From Priestia flexa NBRC 15715 (GTDB taxonomy: Bacteria > Bacillota > Bacilli > Bacillales > Bacillaceae_H): a DNA stretch of 39,456 nucleotides. Positions 7,079 through 13,841 of the stretch are shown in pieces. Within the stretch, counting starts at the first letter, position 1. Each line of letters begins with the position of its first letter. Where the stretch lies: NCBI RefSeq assembly GCF_001591565.1, contig NZ_BCVD01000023.1, positions 1-39,456 on the forward strand, given 5' to 3'. A model generated the notes under the pieces. It saw only the letters and a list, made by a program, of their open reading frames with translations. It was not told the origin of the DNA and ran no database searches. A program made the translations under genes and the position numbers.

Positions 7079-8357
7079 AGCTGAATGCACGCTCCTAGGG
7101 AGTATTTTGCTACAACCAAGTATTCTGCAAGAAATTAACGTGAAGCCGGAGCATTTTTATGATCCAAGGAATAGCCAAATCTATTCCTGGATGCTTCAGC
7201 TGGCGGAAATGAAGAAGCCTATTGACTTTGTAGCACTAGTAAACATGGCTGGTAATGAAAAAGTGGAGAATGTCGGTGGAGTTACATACTTGATGCAACT
7301 AACAAACGCGGTGCCGACAACAGCCAATTTCGACTATTATGCAGAAGTCATTTTAAATCTGTGGAAGCAACGAGCTGTTCAAAATGTCTTGCAACCATTT
7401 GAATCAGGATCTACACAAGATGTTGATATTCAAAGCATTATTCAGCAGCTAAACAAGATTGATACCACAGGAACGAAAGAGCGCTTTGATTTATCTTCAA
7501 AGTTATCAGACTTGTACGAGTTACCCGATACCCCAGTTCCAGCAGGATTAAGTGGTATCCCTTCGGGTTTTAAAGATTTAGATGAAATGACAGACGGGTG
7601 GCAAGATGAGGATTCTATCATTATCGGCGCTCGCCCTAGTATGGGTAAGACAGCTTTCATGTTAAATATTGCAGGAAACGCTGGTTTGAAAGGAACTATA
7701 CCATGTGTTTTTTCACTGGAAATGAGCGCAGATAGCTTAATTAAACGTATGTTATCAGCCATTGGTGGAATTGACGGTAACAAAATTCGGAATCCATTCA
7801 ACTATTTTGATGATAAAGACCGCGTTAACTGGGTGAAAGCAATCGGCATCTTGGAGCGCATGCAGATGCAAATCTTTGATAAGCCTGGGCAAACGGTCAA
7901 TGAAATGCGCGCGCAGGTCAGGCAAGTGCAAAAAGATTATCCAGGTAAAAGCCTGTTAGTTATGATTGACTATTTAACGCTCATACGACCACAACATGAT
8001 CATAACGGAAATGCTCATTTGCAAGTATCAGAGATTTCAGCAGCGCTTAAAGCTATGGCAAAGGAATTTAAAGTGCCGGTCATTACATTGGCTCAGCTGT
8101 CTCGTGGGGTAGAGAGCCGAGCAAATAAGCGTCCAATGATGTCCGACTTACGAGAATCAGGCAGCATTGAACAAGATGCAGATGTAATTGGCTTTCTTTA
8201 CCGCGATGAGTACTACGACAAGGATAGTGATAAACGAAACATCTTGGAAATTGATATTGCTAAGCAGCGTAATGGTCCAACTGGTGTAGTAGAGCTATTG
8301 TACTTGAAAGAGCAAAACAAAATATTAGATTTATCACGAAAAAATACAGGGAAATGA
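7035..8357 (+). CDS. dnaB: DnaB-type replicative helicase
   Basis: The 440-residue protein has a DnaB N-terminal domain (EAECTLLGSILLQPSILQEI) and a RecA-like motor domain. Walker A is GARPSMGKT at 198-206, and Walker B-like LLVMIDYLTLI and LAQLSRGVESR segments follow. It unwinds the phage fork after loading by the preceding protein. ATG 7035 is chosen because AGGTGA lies 8 bases upstream; a GTG at 7023 and ATG at 7047 are in frame. Length matches SPP1 G40P (442 residues). Confidence 0.96.
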   Translation: MSVTMQTLETRYSIEAECTLLGSILLQPSILQEINVKPEHFYDPRNSQIYSWMLQLAEMKKPIDFVALVNMAGNEKVENVGGVTYLMQLTNAVPTTANFDYYAEVILNLWKQRAVQNVLQPFESGSTQDVDIQSIIQQLNKIDTTGTKERFDLSSKLSDLYELPDTPVPAGLSGIPSGFKDLDEMTDGWQDEDSIIIGARPSMGKTAFMLNIAGNAGLKGTIPCVFSLEMSADSLIKRMLSAIGGIDGNKIRNPFNYFDDKDRVNWVKAIGILERMQMQIFDKPGQTVNEMRAQVRQVQKDYPGKSLLVMIDYLTLIRPQHDHNGNAHLQVSEISAALKAMAKEFKVPVITLAQLSRGVESRANKRPMMSDLRESGSIEQDADVIGFLYRDEYYDKDSDKRNILEIDIAKQRNGPTGVVELLYLKEQNKILDLSRKNTGK

Positions 8358-8367
8358 AGGTGATGTC

Positions 8368-8550
8368 ATGGCAGTTTTAAATCTAGCTGTTCAAAAGAGA
8401 CGAGACTTTTTGATTAATGAGCTCGTGAAGTTTGGCTACTTTAAAACGACTGAAGGGAAGCAGTTGTATGAGTTAACTCTTTCAGAGTTAGAGCACATTC
8501 ACATTACGGTTAAATGTAAGTTTGGTAAACAGATGCAGGAGGACGAGTGA
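8368..8550 (+). CDS. FbpA-like (Fur-regulated basic protein family) small protein
   Basis: This 60-residue protein reads AVQKRRDFLINELVKFGYFK then KQLYELTLSELEHIH. This matches the remembered pattern of the FbpA family, whose founding member in B. subtilis is induced by iron starvation and helps direct the iron-sparing response. AAGGTGATG precedes the ATG. No Fur box is visible here because the gene is embedded in the early operon, so iron control is unlikely. Its function in the phage is unknown. Confidence 0.75.
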   Translation: MAVLNLAVQKRRDFLINELVKFGYFKTTEGKQLYELTLSELEHIHITVKCKFGKQMQEDE

Positions 8551-8721
8551 ATGGCGATTGATTCAAAAGAAATTGATAGAGTCGTAGATGACTTTGAAAC
8601 AAAAGCTTCTGAGATTCATGAAATTATAGACAAGCTTCCTGCAGAACAGCAGGCATTTTATAAAGGTAAGGTTCAAGGCTTGGAATACGCAGCAAAAGTC
8701 GTTAGGACGGTGATGGTGTAA
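8551..8721 (+). CDS. Small helical protein, unknown function
   Basis: This gene encodes 56 residues starting MAIDSKEIDRVVDDFETKAS. It is mostly charged helix and could be a short coiled coil. AGGAGG (8537-8542) lies upstream at workable spacing, and the stop codon TAA shares its last A with the ATG of the RuvC-like gene. Tight coupling with the resolvase suggests co-expression; no family is recognised. Confidence 0.75.
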   Translation: MAIDSKEIDRVVDDFETKASEIHEIIDKLPAEQQAFYKGKVQGLEYAAKVVRTVMV

Positions 8722-9251
8722 TGAGGTTTGTGGGGATTGATCCATCAACTAAAACAGGTTTTGTTGCGTTAGACGAATATGGTCAGGTTTTAAAAGCGAA
8801 GGAGCTAACAGGTGTAGGTTCTCAAGATCCCAAAAGAATGGTCACACTGCTTCACGAAATTAATCTACACTTACAGTCCGGTGACAACATTTGCGTTGAA
8901 GGTTTTCCATTTGATACACAAAAAGCGATGTTTGCTGGGGGGCTACATCACGGGATACGAAACGAGTTGTACAAGCGAAAGTTAAAGTATCACGAAATAG
9001 CGCCAAATGCTTTAAAGAAGTTTGTGAACGTTACCGGATGGATAGGAGAAGAAGGAAGTAAAAAACGGCTCACTGGTAAGGAAAAGAAAAAAGCAGTCAT
9101 GACAGCCGTTGAGCAACATTTCAGCTTTAAGCATGCAAGTGATAACGTAGTTGATGCCTATATTCTAGCGAGGATTGCGTGGCACCTACATCATCAAGAA
9201 TTGTCATTAACTCGTTATCAACGAGAAGTACTAGCTAAGGTGACATCATGA
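8721..9251 (+). CDS. RuvC-like Holliday junction resolvase
   Basis: This 176-residue RNase H-fold nuclease has the expected four acidic residues: Asp7 in GIDPSTKTGF, Glu60 in VEGF, and Asp141 and Asp145 in SDNVVDAYILARIA. RuvC enzymes cut four-way junctions with two metal ions. In phages they resolve recombination and replication branches before packaging. It sits in a string of overlapping genes with the preceding 56-residue and following 61-residue products. Confidence 0.9.
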   Translation: MRFVGIDPSTKTGFVALDEYGQVLKAKELTGVGSQDPKRMVTLLHEINLHLQSGDNICVEGFPFDTQKAMFAGGLHHGIRNELYKRKLKYHEIAPNALKKFVNVTGWIGEEGSKKRLTGKEKKKAVMTAVEQHFSFKHASDNVVDAYILARIAWHLHHQELSLTRYQREVLAKVTS

Positions 9252-9433
9252 ACAGAAGGCAGCTTAAAAAGATTGTCTACTCACTGACAGAGCCGCAGTT
9301 AAATAAGTTGATACGTGATCACGAAAGTCGTGGATGGGTGCAAGCGAGTGATATTAAAGAGCACGGTTATGGGGTTGGCGTTCTAATGACATTTGGAGAA
9401 AAGGGAGAGATGAAGGATGCAAGTAACTGTTAA
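9248..9433 (+). CDS. Small protein, unknown function
   Basis: The 61-residue product begins MNRRQLKKIVYSLTEPQLN and has a basic N-terminal helix, followed by a Gly-rich hydrophobic segment GYGVGVLMTFG. It overlaps the resolvase gene by ATGA (9248-9251) and the next gene by 17 bases. The tight overlaps make translation likely. I recognise no family. Confidence 0.7.
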   Translation: MNRRQLKKIVYSLTEPQLNKLIRDHESRGWVQASDIKEHGYGVGVLMTFGEKGEMKDASNC

Positions 9434-9875
9434 AGCAAATTTCAACAAGCAGACTAAGGATAGCAAGAAAGAGCTCGTCCAGTTTTATGTGAAAGGGGAA
9501 GACGAGAAGAAACAGGAGCTTAACCAGCTTACTCGTGAGGTAGTTGAACTAGAAATTGAAGGTGTAGATCAAAAGCTTACTTGTGAGTTTAGCAAAACAA
9601 CGAAAGATAATAAGAAAACAACGCTTGAGTTCATTGTCAAAGGTGATACGTCAGCCGAGCAGTCGTTTAATTTCTACAAACGAGCAGGATCAGACGTTAC
9701 GTTGAAGATTGTTGAATCGCAGATGAGTATTGATGAGTTTTATGAAGAGCATGAAGGTGTGGAGTATCAAGTGGATCAGGGTGGCAATGTGAATGTCAGT
9801 CCTGGTCAGATGTCATTGGATGATGTTGAAAGTGAAGGTGAAAAAGAGCAAGAGCTACTTGAGAAAACACCGTGA
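9417..9875 (+). CDS. Protein with two tandem ~45-residue repeats, unknown function
   Basis: This 152-residue protein contains two similar units. One is around residues 5-50 (FNKQTKDSKKELVQFYVKGE), the other around 55-100 (FSKTTKDNKKTTLEFIVKGD). Each has a basic TKDsKK turn followed by a beta strand ending in VKG and an acidic residue. The last 40 residues are acidic and disordered, with two MS(I/L)D(E/D) motifs. The architecture suggests a beta-rich protein with two equivalent surfaces; no function is assigned. GGGAGAGATGAAGG precedes the start. Confidence 0.8.
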   Translation: MQVTVKANFNKQTKDSKKELVQFYVKGEDEKKQELNQLTREVVELEIEGVDQKLTCEFSKTTKDNKKTTLEFIVKGDTSAEQSFNFYKRAGSDVTLKIVESQMSIDEFYEEHEGVEYQVDQGGNVNVSPGQMSLDDVESEGEKEQELLEKTP

Positions 9876-10039
9876 TTGAGTTAAAGCAGCACTTAGTAGA
9901 AAAAAGGGAGCTCATGAAACAAATTGAGCTCCTGCAATCTGAAAACCATCAATTAAAGAAGCAGTATGTTGAAACGGCTAGAAAACTTAAAAGGTTTAAA
10001 AGTAAGTGCAAAGAGCTTGAGCATAAGTTAGGGAATTGA
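9872..10039 (+). CDS. Small basic coiled-coil protein
   Basis: The 55-residue protein has a heptad pattern (MKQIELLQSENHQLKKQYVE) and a Lys-rich second half, as in a short leucine zipper. GTG 9872 overlaps the previous stop in GTGA. A shorter form could start at ATG 9914, which has its own AAGGGAGC. The resemblance to bZIP-like dimerising DNA binders is only compositional. Confidence 0.65.
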   Translation: MIELKQHLVEKRELMKQIELLQSENHQLKKQYVETARKLKRFKSKCKELEHKLGN

Positions 10040-10069
10040 CGGAAAATGCGAAATAGGGGGAATGGAAAA

Positions 10070-10216
10070 ATGAAATCTTTTCAAGTTATTTATTGTGAAG
10101 AATGTGATATGGAATACAAGATTATATGGGATGATAAAAACTTTCAAGAGCCCACAAAATGTGCAAGTTGCGGTGTGGATGAACCAGAAATAGTAGCATC
10201 AGGTTTCTTGGTTTAA
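10070..10216 (+). CDS. Small zinc-ribbon-like protein
   Basis: This 48-residue protein contains CEEC at positions 9-12 and CASC at 31-34, a spacing suited to a single zinc ribbon. ATG 10070 has AGGGGG upstream; ATG 10046 is in frame but lacks a good site. Small zinc-ribbon proteins of this kind are common in phage early regions, and the partner is unknown. Confidence 0.75.
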   Translation: MKSFQVIYCEECDMEYKIIWDDKNFQEPTKCASCGVDEPEIVASGFLV

Positions 10217-10246
10217 TGAACAATTCGAGAACATAGCGCAGGAGGA

Positions 10247-10390
10247 ATGATTGCCCATAGCCGAATAGGCTCACCAAACAGCTCTATTCCTACAGTACAC
10301 CTTGTATGTGTAACATACAAAGCCTTAACGTTTTATTGGACCTGTGTTCAAAATAAAAAGGCGCTCTGTCAGGAGCGTCTCAAAAACTAA
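10247..10390 (+). other. Possible 47-codon ORF or structured RNA region
   Basis: The frame from ATG 10247 to TAA 10388 is open for 47 codons (MIAHSRIGSPNSSIPTVHLV and on). AGGAGG ends only one base before the ATG, too close for normal initiation. The segment also holds a perfect 7-bp hairpin (TTGTATG with CATACAA, about 10303-10322) and ends inside an antisense terminator. It may be an untranslated RNA element instead. The stretch 10217-10480 has no better gene. Confidence 0.3.
10359..10380 (-). terminator. Antisense-oriented intrinsic terminator
   Basis: An 8-bp stem (10359-10366 with 10373-10380, one G-T pair) encloses a 6-base loop. The A run at 10351-10359 makes it a terminator only when read on the minus strand (stem then TTTTTATTTT). 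On the plus strand no T run follows. Confidence 0.6.
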
Positions 10391-10424
10391 CTATTTTATT
10401 ATACCGTAATTAGAATAAAAAAAG

Positions 10425-10442
10425 ATCAGGATTTCTCCTGAT
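10425..10442 (-). terminator. Second antisense-oriented terminator
   Basis: ATCAGGA (10425-10431) pairs perfectly with TCCTGAT (10436-10442) around TTTC. A run of seven A residues lies just to the left and none of T to the right, so on the minus strand the stem is followed by CTTTTTTT. Together with the hairpin at 10359 it forms a double stop for leftward transcription. Confidence 0.6.
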
Positions 10443-10480
10443 TAAGCCTAATAAAATTATACCATATTGGGGGGATTCTG

Positions 10481-10681
10481 ATGAAACTTCAAGAAATTAA
10501 AATAAATGTTGATGCTATGAAATTGGAAGTTGATATAATCGAGCAAAAAGGAAGCTTCGTTATTGTTGTATGTAGTGGTAAAGCCAAGTTAACAACATTA
10601 CCACATCATGGTGAGACAAAAATTATTACTCATCAAGGCAAGGTGAAACGGGTTAAGTTTGATGAGGGAGAAGACTTTTAA
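10481..10681 (+). CDS. XtrA/YqaO-like phage protein
   Basis: The 66-residue protein has the pattern MKLQEIKINVDAMKLEVDII, then GKAKLTTLPHHGETKIITHQ, then GKVKRVKFDEGEDF. This fits my memory of the XtrA/YqaO family of PBSX and the skin element. In PBSX xtrA lies before the late sigma-like regulator, and here an ArpU-like regulator follows after an inserted cassette. The ribosome binding site is TTGGGGGG. Function is unknown. Confidence 0.75.
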   Translation: MKLQEIKINVDAMKLEVDIIEQKGSFVIVVCSGKAKLTTLPHHGETKIITHQGKVKRVKFDEGEDF

Positions 10682-10700
10682 ACTTTAAAAATTTCTAAAT

Positions 10701-10759
10701 TTTATCACTTTTTCTTTAAAAATATTTTAAATAGTATATAATTATAAAAAAGTGATAAA
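10701..10759 (+). promoter_or_regulatory. Promoter bracketed by a 13-bp perfect inverted repeat
   Basis: TTTATCACTTTTT at 10701-10713 is matched exactly by AAAAAGTGATAAA at 10747-10759. Between the arms lie a weak -35 (TTTAAA, 10715-10720) and a perfect -10 TATAAT (10737-10742) with a 16-base spacer. The left arm abuts the -35 and the right arm covers the probable transcription start. This should be the promoter and operator of the following two-gene cassette, with its own HTH protein the obvious candidate ligand (inferred). Confidence 0.75.
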
Positions 10760-10779
10760 CTATAGAAAAGAGGGATTAA

Positions 10780-11574
10780 ATGAAACAGTATAGTTTCAGT
10801 TCAGCGGTCAACCAAAAGATTGTCGATGGTATTTTACATGGGTATAAAAATTATATTCATGAGAGAAATGATAAACGCGTAACCATGAAGATTAGTGATG
10901 CTTATGCATGGGTAAAGGGAAATCACATTGATGATCAAACGGCCAGAGAGTGTGAAGAAATTGGTGTTATTTATCGAAAAGCTAAAGCGGGCTATACATG
11001 GGGATATTTACAATTTTCTTCTTCTGAAGATAAAAGCATGTTCATAATTAAAAATGCTAAGTATTTTAATGCTGCTAACTTCCCAGGTGGGAAGGGGATA
11101 AATGGAAAGAAAAAACGCAGTAATAATGAGGATAACTATTTAAAGAGGCTCTCTAAAATCAATAGAACAGTTGATTTTCCAGAAGAGTTGTCACTATTTC
11201 CATCTAAGACGGAAGATACTGAATTTATGTCTATTTTTGATGATAACGTCATGAGAGCTTTGGAAATCACAGAGGTAGATAAGTTACAAGAAGATTATAA
11301 TAAATTCTATATTGTTACTTACGAAATTGACGAAGCATATATGATTTCAAAAATACAGGTTTTCATGCCTAATCCAAATGATAATAAGGCATATCTAGTG
11401 GAAGATTTAACTGGTTTTATTAATAATAGTTCAGTTGATTTTGAGGACATAGATATAACGGTTTTAGAAAACGACGATATGGATTATGATTACGAATCAC
11501 CAGCTGCAATTGATTTTGATATTGTGCATGAAGATGAGTTAGAGCAAGATAAATCAAAGGGTGATCAAAGTTAG
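10780..11574 (+). CDS. Unknown acidic protein, partner of HTH-ImmA protein
   Basis: This 264-residue protein has an N-terminal basic region (residues 1-130, with AYAWVKGNHIDDQTARECEE and many Lys) and a strongly acidic C-terminal tail rich in Asp and Glu. I do not recognise it with certainty; it may be one of the DUF families found beside XRE-ImmA genes. It is the first gene of a cassette with its own promoter, followed 25 bases later by the HTH-ImmA gene, an arrangement like toxin-antitoxin or phage-regulator pairs. There is no signal peptide or membrane segment. Confidence 0.75.
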   Translation: MKQYSFSSAVNQKIVDGILHGYKNYIHERNDKRVTMKISDAYAWVKGNHIDDQTARECEEIGVIYRKAKAGYTWGYLQFSSSEDKSMFIIKNAKYFNAANFPGGKGINGKKKRSNNEDNYLKRLSKINRTVDFPEELSLFPSKTEDTEFMSIFDDNVMRALEITEVDKLQEDYNKFYIVTYEIDEAYMISKIQVFMPNPNDNKAYLVEDLTGFINNSSVDFEDIDITVLENDDMDYDYESPAAIDFDIVHEDELEQDKSKGDQS

Positions 11575-11599
11575 AAATTAATTTAGGAGGTAGATACCC

Positions 11600-12784
11600 A
11601 TGTTTGTTGGTACAAATTTGACCAACATTCGAATTCTCCATGGCTATACACGCAAACAACTTGCTGACATGCTTCAAGTTACTGAACAATCTGTTTGGCA
11701 ATATGAAAATGGTTATATGTCTCCAAAAATGGAAATTGTTAATGAGTTAAAAAAAATCTTCAGAGTGAAAAGTAAATATTTTTATTCTGAAGATTTCCTT
11801 GATAGAAATGGAAAATCGAATATACAACAAAGCCACATTGCTTATAGAGCTGAGATTGTCAATAGTGCTCAAAAGACTCAAAGTGAGGCAAAGAACATTG
11901 AGTTTATTAGCTCCTTTTTGAAGATTATTGAAAAAAAGCTTCATTATCCTCAGAATGAAATAATAAAATTAAGAGAAATGGTTATTCAATACATTACTAC
12001 ATCAAGTGATGAACGAATCAAAAAGATTCAACGAGCAGCTAAAATGGCAAGAGAATTTTTGGAAATAGATAATAAAAGTAATTTGAATTTATTATTTATG
12101 CTTGAAAAGAAAGGCGCTTTTATTTTCGAAAAAGCTATAGGAGAAAAAATCGATGCTTATAGCCTATGGTCAGAAGATGAAAGACCTTTTATTATATTAG
12201 GTAATTTAAAGAAATCTGCAGTAAGACGGAACTTCGATTTAGCCCATGAGTTAGGGCATTTATTGTTGCACTATAAAGTGGAATTTTCTTCTCTTGATAA
12301 TAAATCACATAGGCAGCATGAACAAGAAGCAAATTTATTTGCAGGAGCTTTCTTATTACCAGAAGAAGAATTTATCCAAGATTTTAATAACCTTCCAAGA
12401 AAATCAAATCCAGAATCTTACATTGATTTGAAGAAGAAGTGGATGGTTTCTATTCAAGCACTTGCATATCGTGCCCAATCTTTAGAGTTGTTGGATTATC
12501 AACAGTATAGATACTTTAATATAAAGTTGAATCAATTGGGATACAAAACTAGGGAGCCACTTGATGAAAAAATAAAGATTATGAGACCAGGAAAAGTAAG
12601 AAGCATTTTACAGCTCCTTTTTGATAAAGATTATTTATCATTACGTACGCTCCTCGATACTCTAATGGTAGATATTGAATTTCTATCTAAATTATTAGGA
12701 ATAGAAGTGGAATTCTTTGAAAAATACCAGAGTCAGTTATCTAAAGAATTTACAGTCTCAGACTTAACTATAAAAGCAAAATAA
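11600..12784 (+). CDS. XRE HTH protein fused to ImmA/IrrE metallopeptidase
   Basis: The 394-residue protein has an XRE helix-turn-helix at residues 5-60 (YTRKQLADMLQVTEQSVWQY). A COG2856-type metallopeptidase domain follows, with HELGH at 216-220 and a downstream EQEANLFAGAFLLPEEEF segment supplying the third ligand. A C-terminal helical region completes it. ImmA cleaves the ICEBs1 repressor. Fused HTH-ImmA proteins act as autoregulators and as antitoxin-like partners. AGGAGG lies 9 bases upstream. It probably binds the inverted repeat at 10701-10759 (inferred). Confidence 0.9.
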   Translation: MFVGTNLTNIRILHGYTRKQLADMLQVTEQSVWQYENGYMSPKMEIVNELKKIFRVKSKYFYSEDFLDRNGKSNIQQSHIAYRAEIVNSAQKTQSEAKNIEFISSFLKIIEKKLHYPQNEIIKLREMVIQYITTSSDERIKKIQRAAKMAREFLEIDNKSNLNLLFMLEKKGAFIFEKAIGEKIDAYSLWSEDERPFIILGNLKKSAVRRNFDLAHELGHLLLHYKVEFSSLDNKSHRQHEQEANLFAGAFLLPEEEFIQDFNNLPRKSNPESYIDLKKKWMVSIQALAYRAQSLELLDYQQYRYFNIKLNQLGYKTREPLDEKIKIMRPGKVRSILQLLFDKDYLSLRTLLDTLMVDIEFLSKLLGIEVEFFEKYQSQLSKEFTVSDLTIKAK

Positions 12785-12805
12785 AAGTTCTACCAGCTAA
12801 CTGGA

Positions 12806-12860
12806 GGACACCAATCGCTACACAGTATAACTGTGTAGCGATTGGTGTCCTTTTTATTTT
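12806..12860 (+). terminator. Very strong intrinsic terminator
   Basis: A perfect 20-bp stem (12806-12825 with 12831-12850) encloses the loop TATAA and is followed by TTTTTATTTT. It closes the HTH-ImmA cassette and separates it from the late regulator. It is the strongest terminator in the window. Confidence 0.95.
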
Positions 12861-12878
12861 ATAAAAGGGGAAATGACT

Positions 12879-13328
12879 ATGGCGCAAACTACATTACTTA
12901 GAGATGTGGATGGAAAGGGAACAAAGATAAACGTTGAGAAAGCATTTGCGGATTATCGTATGTACATGATGACAGTGCCAGATGACATTATGCCAAAGGT
13001 AACACCTAGCTATTCATTAGTGCCTCCAAGCGATACGAATGCATTTTATTCTTCAACAGAAGATACGGCTATTAAACGTGTAGACTATGAAATAAAACGT
13101 GATACCTTCATGCAGCGCGTGCAACGCGCGGTCAACCGTTTGAATAAAAGAGAACGAGAATTAATTATAAAAACGTATATGACTTATGAGGAAGTGTACG
13201 TTTTTGATGTATACAATGAAATGGGGATTAGTGAAGCAACCTATTATCGAATTCGTGAGCAAGCTTTCTACAAACTTGCATTTGCATTACAAATTCAAGT
13301 CTATAAGGAAAACGAGACGCCTGCATAA
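12879..13328 (+). CDS. ArpU-family late transcription regulator
   Basis: This 149-residue protein resembles ArpU/Xpf-type phage late-gene regulators. Its C-terminal half contains AVNRLNKRERELIIKTYM followed by an HTH-like VYNEMGISEATYYRIREQAF, similar to sigma region 4. Such proteins switch on the packaging and structural operon. ATG 12879 is used because AAGGGG lies 8 bases upstream; ATG 12873 is too close. A candidate target promoter with direct repeats lies about 150 bases downstream (13473-13540). Confidence 0.88.
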   Translation: MAQTTLLRDVDGKGTKINVEKAFADYRMYMMTVPDDIMPKVTPSYSLVPPSDTNAFYSSTEDTAIKRVDYEIKRDTFMQRVQRAVNRLNKRERELIIKTYMTYEEVYVFDVYNEMGISEATYYRIREQAFYKLAFALQIQVYKENETPA

Positions 13329-13340
13329 GGGGTCTTTTTT
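13315..13340 (+). terminator. Weak terminator after late regulator
   Basis: AGACGCC (13315-13321) pairs with GGGGTCT (13329-13335) with one mismatch, followed by TTTTTT. It overlaps the end of the ArpU-like gene and could limit read-through into the late control region. Confidence 0.55.
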
Positions 13341-13472
13341 ATTTATGAGAGAAATATGAAAGGATTTTGAAAGAAGAACGAAAGGTTATTAGGTTCTAGG
13401 GGTGCTATTATGGTATTAACGAAAAATATTTAAACAATAGTTTTTAGAGGCTTTGTTTTCCGTAAAGTGACA

Positions 13473-13540
13473 CCAATGACAAGTTCTGTATCCCAATGAC
13501 TTGATAAAGGTTCAAATTACCATCTTTTATACGATATAAT
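13473..13540 (+). promoter_or_regulatory. Candidate late promoter with activator repeats
   Basis: CCAATGAC occurs twice, at 13473-13480 and 13493-13500, exactly 20 bases apart (about two helical turns). Ten bases later come TTCAAA (13511-13516) and, after 18 bases, TATAAT (13535-13540). A poor -35 with phased repeats just upstream is the usual form of an activator-dependent promoter. The ArpU-like regulator next door is the likely activator (inferred). The rest of 13341-13472 shows no gene. Confidence 0.6.
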
Positions 13541-13559
13541 TTGTACAGGGGGTGATAAT

Positions 13560-13694
13560 ATGAGTACAGCAGGACGTTGGAGTCATTTAGACCCAGGTGG
13601 CGCTTCACCTGTATTATGTACAGACCCTGGAGGTGCTGGTCCGACATTAGATCCAGGTGGAGTAGCGCCATCAATGGACCCAGGTGTTATTTAA
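13560..13694 (+). CDS. 44-residue DPGG-repeat peptide, unknown function
   Basis: The peptide starts MSTAGRWSHLDPGGASP and has four spaced DPGG or DPGV motifs at about residues 11, 22, 31 and 40, separated by small residues and Pro. The start has AGGGGGTGAT at ideal spacing. The gene sits alone between its own promoter (13511-13540) and its own terminator (13713-13741), so it is likely expressed strongly. No signal peptide or membrane segment is present and no family is recognised. It could be a small structural or turn-rich binding peptide; I do not assign a function. Confidence 0.7.
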   Translation: MSTAGRWSHLDPGGASPVLCTDPGGAGPTLDPGGVAPSMDPGVI

Positions 13695-13712
13695 ATTGAA
13701 TAGTTAATAAGG

Positions 13713-13741
13713 AGAACGCTGAGTAAATCAGTGTTCTTTTT
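13713..13741 (+). terminator. Intrinsic terminator after DPGG-repeat peptide
   Basis: AGAACGCTGA (13713-13722) pairs with TCAGTGTTCT (13728-13737) around GTAAA with one G-T pair. A T run follows directly. It defines a short monocistronic unit of about 190 bases. Confidence 0.88.
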
Positions 13742-13786
13742 ATGTTGAAATAAAAAACATTTTTGTATAAATTTCCATTAATTGAG

Positions 13787-13815
13787 TTGACGAACGTCAT
13801 CTATTTTGGTATAAT
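13787..13815 (+). promoter_or_regulatory. Strong SigA-type promoter
   Basis: TTGACG at 13787-13792 and TATAAT at 13810-13815 are separated by 17 bases, with an extended -10 (TGG before TATAAT). It should drive the cluster of small genes from 13842 and possibly the packaging genes. Confidence 0.85.
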
Positions 13816-13841
13816 TAAAGTATCGAAAGGAGGTGAACAAA

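Noticed and set aside
13444-13674. Minus-strand 76-codon frame over the DPGG-repeat gene
   Set aside because: The plus strand has promoter, ribosome binding site and terminator; the minus frame crosses the activator repeats and has none.
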